From Bordetella parapertussis (lineage in GTDB: Bacteria > Pseudomonadota > Gammaproteobacteria > Burkholderiales > Burkholderiaceae_C): a DNA stretch of 64,000 nucleotides. How positions within the stretch are numbered: position 1 is the stretch's first letter; each line of letters begins with the position of its first letter. The position numbers were made by a program, and so were the translations under genes. Positions 32,390-40,358 of the stretch are shown piece by piece. The notes under the pieces are model-generated. The model saw only the letters and a program-made list of their open reading frames with translations. It was not told where the DNA came from and did no database searches. The stretch lies in NCBI GenBank assembly GCA_945901125.1, contig CAMDKD010000008.1:19016-83015 (forward strand). Direction: 5' to 3'.

Positions 32390-33772
32390 GCAGCCATTCT
32401 ATCCATCGCCTCTGAAGCAAAGGCTGGCACCCGCTCTGTTGCTGCTGCTGGTTGTGTGGCTGCACCTGGCCGGTTTGCATTCCATAGCAACGCTGTGGCC
32501 GACCCACCTGCTACCGGGTCAGTCCGCGCCATTGCAATTGACAGCAGGCAGCGCGCCCGGTGAGGTGGTTGCTGAGTCTGCCCCGCCAACAACTGCCGCC
32601 GCTGCACCAACGACCGCAGCCAACCCTCCATCTGTTCAAACAGCAGCGCCGGTACAAGGACTGCATGCGGTGAATATGCCTGAAGAAGATATACAGGCGG
32701 CCATCGAACAAGCCGGGAAAAAGCAAGACCCGCCAGAACAAACACCACCCGAAACTGCTGCGCCTGTTTTGCCCGAACCCGAAGCGCCGCCTGCTGTGGC
32801 TGCGGCACCGCCACCCCCGCCAGCGCCTCCCCCGCCTGCCCTTCCACCCCCTGCACCGCCTCCGACTGCGCCACCTGCCCCACCCCAAGCTGAGCCTGCG
32901 CCGACGGCCGCCGCAACGCCCCCTACGCTGCCTGCCTCACCCGCACCCGCACCCTCACCTGCACCTGCACCTGCACCGCACCCGCACCTTCACCTGCGCC
33001 AACCACAGCCCCGCCTGCTGCTGAAGCGGCGGCCACACCGCCAAGCAGCCCCAAGACCGACAACACCGCGGCCAAAGAAACCACTGCCAACACCGTGGCA
33101 GACGAAACGCCGCCATGGTTGCCGCAGGCGCGCTTTGTCTGGCCCGCGTCCACCAAATTCATTTATGACGTGATTGGCGAAAGCAAAGGCATACGTTTTC
33201 ACGCCGACGGGGACATGCTGTGGCGGCATGACGGCAAAAACTACGAGATGCGCATGGAGATACGCCATTTCCTGCTGGGCAGCAAAAGCCAAACCAGCGT
33301 CGGCCAACTGAGCGCGCAAGGCCTGCAACCCAAGCGCTTCGGCGACAAATTCAAGCAGGAAGTGGCCGCGCATTTCGACCGCGACAAAGGCCAGTTGATT
33401 TTCAGCGCCAGCAGCAACCCGCAGCCTTTGTTACCCGCAGCACAAGACCGGCTGAGCATGTTTGCGCAATTACCGGCGCTGCTGGCGGGCTCGCCCGAGT
33501 TACGCCACAGCGGACAGCAAATCAGCTTTCAAGTGGTGGCCGCCAAAAGCGCAGATATTTGGACCTTCCAAGTCGACAAGCAAGAGACCGTGCAATTGCC
33601 CATAGGCGCGGTGAGTGCCTGGAAATTGAGCCGGGTGTTCAAGGGCAGCTACGACCAGACAGCGGATGTGTGGCTGTCGCCCGCTTACGGGTATTTGCCG
33701 GTCAAGGTACGCATTGCGCAAAGCAATGGCGATGTGCTGGAGCAAAACCTGAGCAAGGTGCAGGTGCCGTGA
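32388..33772 (+). CDS. Pro/Ala-rich membrane-anchored DUF3108-like protein with internal frameshift
   Basis: Two frames cover one apparent gene. The first runs from the ATG at 32388 (TM helix about residues 13-32, then a long PAPAPP-rich linker) and breaks near 32973-32980; the second continues in another frame to the stop at 33770-33772 with a well-formed DUF3108-like domain (FVWPASTKFIYDVIGE to the end). Where the frame changes, the repeat GCACCTGCACC becomes GCACCGCACCC, consistent with one missing base. The single-copy intact product would be about 460 residues. Whether this is a real mutation, phase variation or a sequencing error cannot be decided. Confidence 0.75.
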
Positions 33773-33784
33773 AATTAATCTGCC

Positions 33785-35119
33785 TCAGGCTTGCCGCTTG
33801 ATCGCCTGCGCCAGCACATCGACCATCTGCTCTATCTGAGGCTTTTCCACCACATAGGCCGGGGCCAGCACCAGGTTATCGCCGGCGCTGCGCACCAGCA
33901 CGCCGTGCTTCAAACAGTCCTGGAACACAGCGTAACCGCGCGCGCCCACGCCCTTGTCTGAAGGGCTAAGTTCCACCGCTGCAGCCAGGCCCAGCGAGCG
34001 TATGCCTATCACATTCGGCAAACCTTTGATGGCGGTGTGAACTGCGTTGCCCAAGTGCGGTGCCATGCCGGCTGCGCGTTCAAACAATTTTTCATCGGCC
34101 AACAGCTTCATGGTGGCCACCGCCGCCGCGCACGCCACCGGGTGACCCGAGTAGGTGTAGCCGTGGGAGAACTCGATCACGTGGGCAGGCGTAGGCACCG
34201 ACATGATGGCCTCGTGAATGCCGTCGCGACACACCACCCCGCCCATGGGTACCACGCCGTTGGTCACGCATTTGGCAAAGTTCAGCATGTCAGGCACGAC
34301 ACCGAAAAAGTCGGCGGCAAACGGCGCACCCATGCGGCCGAAGCCGGTGATGACTTCATCAAAAATCAACAAAATGCCGTGCTTGTCGCAAATCTCGCGC
34401 AAGCGCTGCAAATAACCTTTGGGCGGTATGTACCAGCCCGCGCTGCCTGCCACCGGCTCAACAATGATGGCTGCCACATTGCTGGGGTCGTGCAGCGGCA
34501 GTATGCGTTGCTCCAGCTCAAGCAACCAGTCCTCGGCAAACACCGGTTGCTCGCCATGGATATACGCATGGTTGACCGGGTCGTGGATGAAGCGCAAATG
34601 GTCGACATGCGGCAGCATGGACGGGCCGAACACCTTGCGGTTACCGCCTATGCCGCCCACGCTCATGCCGCCGAAACCGACGCCGTGGTAACCGCGTTCG
34701 CGCCCTATGAACACGCTGCGCTGGCCCTGGCCGCGCGCACGGTGGTAAGCCAAGGCAATTTTCAATGAGGTGTCCGCTGCTTCCGAACCCGAGGTGCAGA
34801 AGAACACTTTGTTCAAATCGCCGGGCGCGAGTTGCGCCAGCATGTGCGCGGCTTCGAATGCGCGGTCATTGCCGAACTGAAACGCGGTGGAGTAATCCAG
34901 CGTTTGCAACTGCTTGTAAATCGCGTCGTTGATTTCACGCCGGTTGTGACCAGCGCCCACACACCACAGGCTGGAGACGCCGTCCAATACTTTGCGGCCG
35001 TCTGCTGTGCTGAAGTACATGCCGTCGGCGCCGGTAAACACCCGGGGCGACTGGTGAAAATCTTTGTTCGGGGTGAACGGCAACCAGAGGTTGTCCAGGT
35101 GAATGTCGGCAGCGCCCAT
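33785..35119 (-). CDS. Class III omega-amino acid aminotransferase
   Basis: A 444-residue PLP enzyme. Visible signatures: FCTSGSEAADTSLKIA, ERGYHGVGFGGMSVGG, AAIIVEPVAGSAGWYIPPKG with the PLP-ring residue, LIFDEVITGFGRMG and the Schiff-base Lys in FAKCVTNGVVPMGG. The closest functional group by eye is beta-alanine/omega-amino acid:pyruvate aminotransferase. Substrate preference cannot be read. It is convergent with the DUF3108-like gene, 12 bp apart, and the promoter must lie in the 50 bp before 35119. Confidence 0.88.
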   Translation of the reverse strand: MGAADIHLDNLWLPFTPNKDFHQSPRVFTGADGMYFSTADGRKVLDGVSSLWCVGAGHNRREINDAIYKQLQTLDYSTAFQFGNDRAFEAAHMLAQLAPGDLNKVFFCTSGSEAADTSLKIALAYHRARGQGQRSVFIGRERGYHGVGFGGMSVGGIGGNRKVFGPSMLPHVDHLRFIHDPVNHAYIHGEQPVFAEDWLLELEQRILPLHDPSNVAAIIVEPVAGSAGWYIPPKGYLQRLREICDKHGILLIFDEVITGFGRMGAPFAADFFGVVPDMLNFAKCVTNGVVPMGGVVCRDGIHEAIMSVPTPAHVIEFSHGYTYSGHPVACAAAVATMKLLADEKLFERAAGMAPHLGNAVHTAIKGLPNVIGIRSLGLAAAVELSPSDKGVGARGYAVFQDCLKHGVLVRSAGDNLVLAPAYVVEKPQIEQMVDVLAQAIKRQA

Positions 35120-35169
35120 GGCTTGTGTCTCCTTAAACAGTCAGCATGCCCCGGGCGGTGCCGCGGTCT

Positions 35170-35976
35170 TTAAGGCATTCTAGGGCGCATCTCCTCGGGC
35201 AAGTCCAGCGCCACGGTTTCCACCGAAGTCACCAGCCCGAGGGTGTAAGCGTCGAGCTGCGGGTATTCGGTGCAGCGCCAGCGCGGTGTGCTTGATGTCG
35301 GGCAATGCAAAGTGATGCGGTCGCGCGGACTGTTACGGCTGATTTCGCGAATCAGCACAAAACCGCTGGCGTCTTTCATCTCAAACAGCGCCACTCGCAA
35401 CAAGCCGGCATCGTATTTTTCGCCCATACGTTCCTTGTAAAACGCCAGCATCTCGGTCGCATGAGCCGGCAACAGTTGACCGGTCAAAGGCATGCTGGGG
35501 CCGTGTATGCCGACCACTGTCAAGCGTGGCTCGTAACCGGTGGCGTATTGGCGCTGTTGCCCGGCCATGAAAATGATGGAACACGCCGATAAACAAGGCC
35601 CGGCGACCAGCGTGGTGACGCCGCGCGTGGTCAACCAACGCGCGATGTTCATGCTGGCGTTCAAATGCCCGCCGCGTGAGTTCACCAGTATCAATCGCTT
35701 GACCGGCGCGGCATCAAACTCGGCGCGCAATTTCACATCGTCATTGGCAACAATGTCTCCGCTGATGAACACATCGCTGTCCACCCGCAGTATGTTGATG
35801 GCATGCGTCTGAGACACGACGCCTAGCAACAAGCACAACACGCCTGCGCAACGCAGCAAAGCGTGTGCGCCAAAGGTGTAAGTGAGCGCCTTGACGCGCT
35901 GTTTGAACCGCGCAAACATTGCAAAAAACGGCTGGCATGAATGAATACATTGGCGTACAAATAAAGCGCAGAACAT
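35170..35976 (-). CDS. Periplasmic ClpP-fold serine protease-like protein
   Basis: A 268-residue protein with a strong ribosome site (GGAGG 5 nt before ATG). Residues ~40-58 form a signal or anchor; the mature part has the ClpP/crotonase fold: LVNSRGGHLNASMNIA, Ser in GPCLSACSIIFMAG (about residue 130) and His158 in VGIHGP. Cys pairs around the nucleophile suit the periplasm. This group is common in proteobacteria and uncharacterised. It is unrelated in detail to the larger ClpP-fold protein near 16 kb. Expressed away from glcD, with 338 bp between. Confidence 0.75.
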   Translation of the reverse strand: MFCALFVRQCIHSCQPFFAMFARFKQRVKALTYTFGAHALLRCAGVLCLLLGVVSQTHAINILRVDSDVFISGDIVANDDVKLRAEFDAAPVKRLILVNSRGGHLNASMNIARWLTTRGVTTLVAGPCLSACSIIFMAGQQRQYATGYEPRLTVVGIHGPSMPLTGQLLPAHATEMLAFYKERMGEKYDAGLLRVALFEMKDASGFVLIREISRNSPRDRITLHCPTSSTPRWRCTEYPQLDAYTLGLVTSVETVALDLPEEMRPRMP

Positions 35977-36314
35977 GAAGACCTCCAGAGATTGACTGAT
36001 AGGTCTTCATGGGCAAAACGAGTGCCATAGCGCAGGTCTTACTTTCGGTTGCTTTTCATCCGATCAAACGCGAAAAAGCACACCTAGGCATTCAGAGGTT
36101 TTTCTGTTTTCTCGACAGTTGTTGAATTAGCGGAAGTCACTCGCCGTGAATAAATTGACACTGCGGCTGATGGACGTGCAGGGCTGCATGTCGTGCTTGA
36201 ATGCCTCTTTCTTACATGCACGGCGCTGCGCAAAAGCCTGTTTTTGCCGCAGGCCATACAGGGCAAATACATTGCTTTTTTCAGACGCAAGGCCTGACGG
36301 TTTACAGTAGCGAC
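35977..36314. other. Intergenic region between periplasmic protease and glcD
   Basis: About 340 bp divergent spacer. It contains a TTGACA at 36155-36160 without a convincing -10 at the right distance. A short minus-strand frame (36084-36290) has two Cys but no other support. No operator or terminator could be defended. Confidence 0.4.
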
Positions 36315-37829
36315 ATGAACGCCATTACCTCACCCGATATTCAACATTTGCAAACCGTTGCAAATACTCTTGCGGCGCGCAGTGCGCAAGTGGTACACGC
36401 ATTGCGTCAAGTGCTGCCCGCACACGCCGTGTTGTCTTCGTCTGAAAACACCACGCCTTATGAATGCGATGGTTTGACCGCTTACCGCCAACGCCCTTTG
36501 TGCGTCGCGCTGCCCGAAACCTACGAGCAAGTGCAAGCCGTGCTGCGTACCTGCCATGCGCTGTCTGTTCCGGTGGTCGCGCGCGGTGCAGGCACAGGCT
36601 TGTCAGGTGGCGCCATGCCGCACGCCCAAGGTGTGACCTTGTCACTCGCCAAGTTCAACCGCATTTTGAAAATGGACGCGCACAGCAGAACCGCTGTGGT
36701 GCAAAGCGGTGTGCGCAATCTCGCCATCAGTGAGGCTGCAGCGCCATTGGGTTTGTATTACGCGCCCGACCCGTCTAGCCAAATCGCTTGCAGCATTGGC
36801 GGCAACGTGGCGGAAAACTCCGGCGGCGTGCATTGTTTGAAATACGGTTTGACTTTGCACAACGTGATGAAGGTCAAAGGCTTGACGATTGAAGGCGAGT
36901 GGATTGAATTCGGTGGCGATGCACTGGACTCACCCGGCCTGGATTTGTTGCCGCTGGTGGTCGGCTCCGAAGGCATGCTGGCCATCACACTTGAAGTGAC
37001 GGTCAAGCTCACGCCCAAACCGCAACTCGCGCGTTGCATCATGGCCAGCTTTGACGATTTGCGCAAAGCCGGTGACGCAGTCGCTGCCGTGATTGCGGCC
37101 GGCATTATTCCGGCGGGTTTGGAGATGATGGACAAGCCCATGACCGCAGCGGTGGAAGACTTTGTGCACGCCGGTTACGACTTGAACGCCGCAGCGATTT
37201 TGCTGTGTGAAAGCGACGGCACGCCCGAAGAAGTGGAAGAAGAAATCGGCCGCATGAGCGCGGTGCTGCAAAGCTGCGGCGCGACAGCTATTGCGGTCAG
37301 CAAAGACGAGGCCGAGCGATTGAAATTTTGGAGCGGCCGCAAAAACGCATTTCCCGCCAGCGGCCGCATCAGCCCGGACTATATGTGCATGGACTCGACC
37401 ATTCCGCGCAAACGTTTGGCCGACATACTGCTGGCGATTGCCGAGATGGAAAAAAAATATGGTTTGCGCTGCGCCAATGTGTTTCATGCAGGCGACGGCA
37501 ATTTGCATCCTTTGATTTTGTTTGACGCAAACGACCCGGACCAGTTGCACCGCTGCGAACTCTTTGGCGCGGATATTTTGGAAACCAGTGTGGCCATGGG
37601 CGGCACCGTCACCGGCGAACACGGTGTGGGCGTGGAAAAACTCAACTCCATGTGCGTGCAGTTTTCAGCGGCTGAAAACGAGCAAATGTTCGGGGTGAAA
37701 CGCGCGTTCGACCCCAGCGGTTTGCTTAACCCCGGCAAAGTGATTCCGACGCTGCAACGCTGCGCCGAGTACGGCAAGATGCTGGTGAGAGGTGGGCAGT
37801 TGAGTCACCCGGAGTTGCCGAGGTTTTGA
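36315..37829 (+). CDS. glcD: Glycolate oxidase FAD-binding subunit GlcD-like
   Basis: A 504-residue VAO-family flavoprotein. Start at MNAITSPDIQH. The FAD-binding PP loop is RGAGTGLSGGAMPHAQG and SIGGNVAENSGGVH; the C-terminal FAD-cap has HAGDGNLHPLI and VTGEHGVGVEKL. It oxidises glycolate (or a related 2-hydroxyacid such as D-lactate) to the 2-oxoacid. No glcE, glcF or glcC is adjacent, so the complex partners must be elsewhere. Given the RuBisCO operon 7-18 kb away it could process photorespiratory glycolate. It is followed by a convergent antitoxin gene after 1 nt. Confidence 0.85.
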   Translation: MNAITSPDIQHLQTVANTLAARSAQVVHALRQVLPAHAVLSSSENTTPYECDGLTAYRQRPLCVALPETYEQVQAVLRTCHALSVPVVARGAGTGLSGGAMPHAQGVTLSLAKFNRILKMDAHSRTAVVQSGVRNLAISEAAAPLGLYYAPDPSSQIACSIGGNVAENSGGVHCLKYGLTLHNVMKVKGLTIEGEWIEFGGDALDSPGLDLLPLVVGSEGMLAITLEVTVKLTPKPQLARCIMASFDDLRKAGDAVAAVIAAGIIPAGLEMMDKPMTAAVEDFVHAGYDLNAAAILLCESDGTPEEVEEEIGRMSAVLQSCGATAIAVSKDEAERLKFWSGRKNAFPASGRISPDYMCMDSTIPRKRLADILLAIAEMEKKYGLRCANVFHAGDGNLHPLILFDANDPDQLHRCELFGADILETSVAMGGTVTGEHGVGVEKLNSMCVQFSAAENEQMFGVKRAFDPSGLLNPGKVIPTLQRCAEYGKMLVRGGQLSHPELPRF

Positions 37830-37830
37830 T

Positions 37831-38166
37831 TCAGTGCAAAGCAGCCAGAGCCGCTTCCGGAGCTTTATCTAGGATTTTTAATAGAGCCTTGGCCGCACCT
37901 GTCGGACTGCGTTTGCCTTGCTCCCAGTTGCGAATGGTCTCCAATGACACATCAATGCGTGTTGCAAATTCGGCTTGGCTAAATCCAAGGCGTCGTCGCA
38001 CACGCCGCGCAAATTTGGCCGCATCTTGCATGGCCAATGCATCATCTTGCGATGCTTGATCTGCAATTTGAGCTTCGGTGGTCGCATCCACTTTGGCTTT
38101 GTTGATCCGTCCAATCCGTTTAAGAGACACGGTTGCGGGGTCAATTTTGATGCGTGTTATTTTCAT
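37831..38166 (-). CDS. Helix-turn-helix antitoxin partner of BrnT
   Basis: A 111-residue protein starting MKITRIKIDPATV, inside the 3' end of brnT (26-nt overlap). The C-terminal half is an Xre-like HTH: RLGFSQAEFATRIDVSLETIRNWEQGKR. Classical BrnA antitoxins have a ribbon-helix-helix instead, so this pair has an atypical antitoxin. The acidic-to-neutral N-terminus may contact the toxin. It ends against glcD with only 1 nt between stops. Confidence 0.7.
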   Translation of the reverse strand: MKITRIKIDPATVSLKRIGRINKAKVDATTEAQIADQASQDDALAMQDAAKFARRVRRRLGFSQAEFATRIDVSLETIRNWEQGKRSPTGAAKALLKILDKAPEAALAALH

Positions 38167-38422
38167 ACAGTGTGATTTCTCGGCTATTGGCTTTTCGGGC
38201 AGAAATAATGCGCGTCGCATTACCTCTTTGTGTGTAAACCAAAACAAAAACTCTTGACTCAATACGGCCATACAAGTTGAATCTTGCTTCGCCGTAGCTA
38301 TGTCTCAGATCCGCTCGGATCAGACGACCCGAATCAAAGAATGCTTTGGCCCCATAAGCAAAGTCAAAACCCCTGCTCAGAAAGCAGGACTGGCTTTTGG
38401 CTTCATCCCATTCAAATTGCAT
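38141..38422 (-). CDS. brnT: BrnT-family ribonuclease toxin
   Basis: A 93-residue RelE-fold toxin: FEWDEAKSQSCFLSRGFDF at the start, SYGEARFNLYGRIESRVFVLVYTQRG in the centre and RIISARKANSREITLYEN near the end are the BrnT signature. BrnT cleaves RNA. The gene comes first and overlaps the antitoxin. Its start is the ATG at 38420-38422. Catalytic His/Arg candidates seem intact. Confidence 0.82.
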   Translation of the reverse strand: MQFEWDEAKSQSCFLSRGFDFAYGAKAFFDSGRLIRADLRHSYGEARFNLYGRIESRVFVLVYTQRGNATRIISARKANSREITLYENNTHQN

Positions 38423-38836
38423 GATGCAAAGTAGGCCATTGGCCTATAAATTGTAACTCTAGATTTAAAGTATTTGCTCTGCAAAACATAGAATGACATG
38501 TTGGGCGAGATGTACTGGCCTGTGTATCACTGAGCGTTACGTTTTTTGTGACTTACTGTTGCGCGGTGATATGAGGTATTCCTGTCAGGCTATATTTATA
38601 AATGCGATGACGAAAACCAGCAATTTGCAATAAATCAACTCCCCCCAAACACCGCCGCTTCCAAGTCAGCACTCATGCCCATAGACAAAGTGTCAAACTG
38701 AGGCAAAGCCAAAGCCACTTGCCGTTCTTCATAGCGGCCATCCGCGCCGAGTGTTCGCCCTGCTGACAGGTCAAGAATAGGGCTTCTTCATCCGGCCTAG
38801 ACTGCGCATCTGCATTGACAAAATTTAAGAGCATCC
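38423..38836. other. Intergenic region carrying a yggS relic
   Basis: About 414 bp between brnT and the isoprenylcysteine-methyltransferase-like gene. The left half (38423-38630) is AT-rich and shows nothing. The middle holds a broken yggS copy (separate entry). The remainder before 38837 shows no credible gene. Confidence 0.5.
38635..38712 (-). pseudogene. Partial, internally deleted copy of the yggS 3' end
   Basis: This 78-bp stretch reads ALPQFDTLSMGMSADLEAAV, then FGGS and a stop. The intact yggS (39638-40327) has the same residues, followed by 13 residues that are missing here before VFGS. The deletion is 39 bp, exactly between two ACCGCCG direct repeats present in the intact gene. Upstream of this fragment the match ends. 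It is a decayed duplicate. Confidence 0.8.
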
Positions 38837-39421
38837 ATGGAACTTTTGACTTTTTTTCTGCTTTATTTTGGCTTGACCTTTGTCTGGCGATCGGTGGTGG
38901 TGTACCGCAAAACAGGTCTCAATCCCTTGGTGTTGGGTAAGGGCGATGACGCCTACGGCTATGTGGGGCGCGCCTTCAAGCTGACCATCATGCTCATCGC
39001 CACTTTTGTGCTGGTGCGCGCCTCTTGGCCAGCTTCAACACAAGAGCTCGGTACGATTGCGGCGCTGCAAACGCCCACGTGGACCGTGCTGGGATGGGTG
39101 TTGATGGGTCTGTCCTTGGCGCTGATGCTGGTGGCACAGGCAGAAATGGGGCTGTCATGGCGTATTGGCATTGATGAAAAAAACCGCACAGGCTTGGTAA
39201 CAGGCGGTCTGTTTGGTCTGTCGCGCAACCCGATATTTTTAAGCCTACGCATTACCTTGCTAGGCCTGTTTTTTCACAGCCCAAACGGCCTGACGCTGGC
39301 GCTGGCCTGCGTCGGCGAGGTGCTGATGCAACTACAGGTGAGATTGGAAGAGCAGCACCTCTTGGGTCAGCACGGCGTGGAGTACGCCACCTACTGCCAA
39401 AAAGTGCGGCGCTGGATGTGA
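38837..39421 (+). CDS. Isoprenylcysteine carboxyl methyltransferase-like membrane protein
   Basis: A 194-residue protein with four to five hydrophobic helices (near 1-20, 47-65, 85-103, 140-165) and the ICMT/PEMT-type C-terminal motif LFGLSRNPIFLSL followed by EEQHLLGQHGVEYATYCQKVRRW. Such small proteins methylate unknown small molecules or lipids with SAM in many bacteria. It lies between the yggS relic and the intact yggS, which suggests it arrived, or the locus was rearranged, together with the duplication. Confidence 0.75.
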   Translation: MELLTFFLLYFGLTFVWRSVVVYRKTGLNPLVLGKGDDAYGYVGRAFKLTIMLIATFVLVRASWPASTQELGTIAALQTPTWTVLGWVLMGLSLALMLVAQAEMGLSWRIGIDEKNRTGLVTGGLFGLSRNPIFLSLRITLLGLFFHSPNGLTLALACVGEVLMQLQVRLEEQHLLGQHGVEYATYCQKVRRWM

Positions 39422-39496
39422 TGCAGGCAACTTGTCAAACACCTCAAATTAGCCTGAATCTGCATCACCAGATACTGCATTCAAACAAGCCGTCAT

Positions 39497-39572
39497 GCTG
39501 TGCCTGTCCGTGTAGCGAACGTCGCAGCTTTGTGTCGCAGCTTTGCTGCGGTGAGCGGCGGACGGGCACAGC
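39497..39572. repeat. Inverted repeat between ICMT-like gene and yggS
   Basis: Arms GCTGTGCCTGTCCG (39497-39510) and CGGACGGGCACAGC (39559-39572) pair at 13 of 14 positions. The ~48-bp loop contains two CGCAGCTTTG repeats that could form a second hairpin. No T-tract follows. It may be a REP-like element or a structured RNA; a terminator role is less likely. Confidence 0.5.
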
Positions 39573-39637
39573 GTGTCGGCTTATCAGGGATGGCTTGACT
39601 TCGTTCGGCAAGACAGGTGTGGCCAAATGACGACGAC

Positions 39638-40327
39638 TTAACGAGAGCCAAACACCGCCGTCCCCACTCTCACCATGGTGCTACCGGCCTTAACCGCCGC
39701 TTCCAAGTCAGCGCTCATGCCCATAGACAAAGTGTCAAACTGAGGCAACGCGAGAGCAGCATGCAAGTCATCAAACAAGCGCTTGGCTTGCACATGCACC
39801 GCCGCTTGTGCATCAAAATCATCCACAGGATCAGGAATCGTCATCAGGCCGCGCAGCACCAATCTCGGCAACTCAGACACAACCTGCGCCAGCGCCAGCG
39901 CATCGCTTGGTGACACACCGGCCTTGGTCGGGCCGCCGTCAATGTTCACTTGCAAACAAATATTCAGCGGCGGTAAATCTGCCGGTCGTTGCTCGCTCAA
40001 GCGCTGCGCGATTTTCAACCGATCGACGCTATGCACCCAATCGAAATGCTCGGCCACCGGTCGCGTCTTGTTGCTTTGCAAAGGACCTATGCAATGCCAG
40101 ACCAAACCGGGCACGTCTTTGAGCGCGGCGATTTTGTCCACGCCTTCTTGCACATAGTTTTCACCAAAATCGCGTTGCCCTAAAGCTGCCACTTCGCGCA
40201 CTTGCTCAGCCGCAAAGGTTTTGGACACCACCAGCAACTGCACTTGTGCCGCAGGTCGGCCTGCTTGCAACGCCGCTTGTGTGATGCGCTCACACACGGC
40301 TTGGTGACGCTGTTGTATCTGGCTCAT
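39638..40327 (-). CDS. yggS: PLP-homeostasis protein YggS/PLPBP
   Basis: A 229-residue member of the PLP-binding alanine-racemase-like group. The Schiff-base Lys is in LLVVSKTFA, with RDFGENYVQEG, WHCIGPLQSNK and the C-terminal MGMSADLEAAV phosphate-binding segment typical. It buffers free PLP and affects amino-acid metabolism. The start MSQIQQRHQAV leaves 31 bp to the divergent pilT. A partial copy of the 3' end is found at 38635-38712. Confidence 0.93.
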   Translation of the reverse strand: MSQIQQRHQAVCERITQAALQAGRPAAQVQLLVVSKTFAAEQVREVAALGQRDFGENYVQEGVDKIAALKDVPGLVWHCIGPLQSNKTRPVAEHFDWVHSVDRLKIAQRLSEQRPADLPPLNICLQVNIDGGPTKAGVSPSDALALAQVVSELPRLVLRGLMTIPDPVDDFDAQAAVHVQAKRLFDDLHAALALPQFDTLSMGMSADLEAAVKAGSTMVRVGTAVFGSR

Positions 40328-40358
40328 GATGTGTGCAACTGTAACAACTGAGAACCGC

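Noticed and set aside
36084..36290. Small Cys-containing frame upstream of glcD
   Set aside because: No ribosome site and no recognisable motif; only two closely spaced Cys, so not called as a gene.
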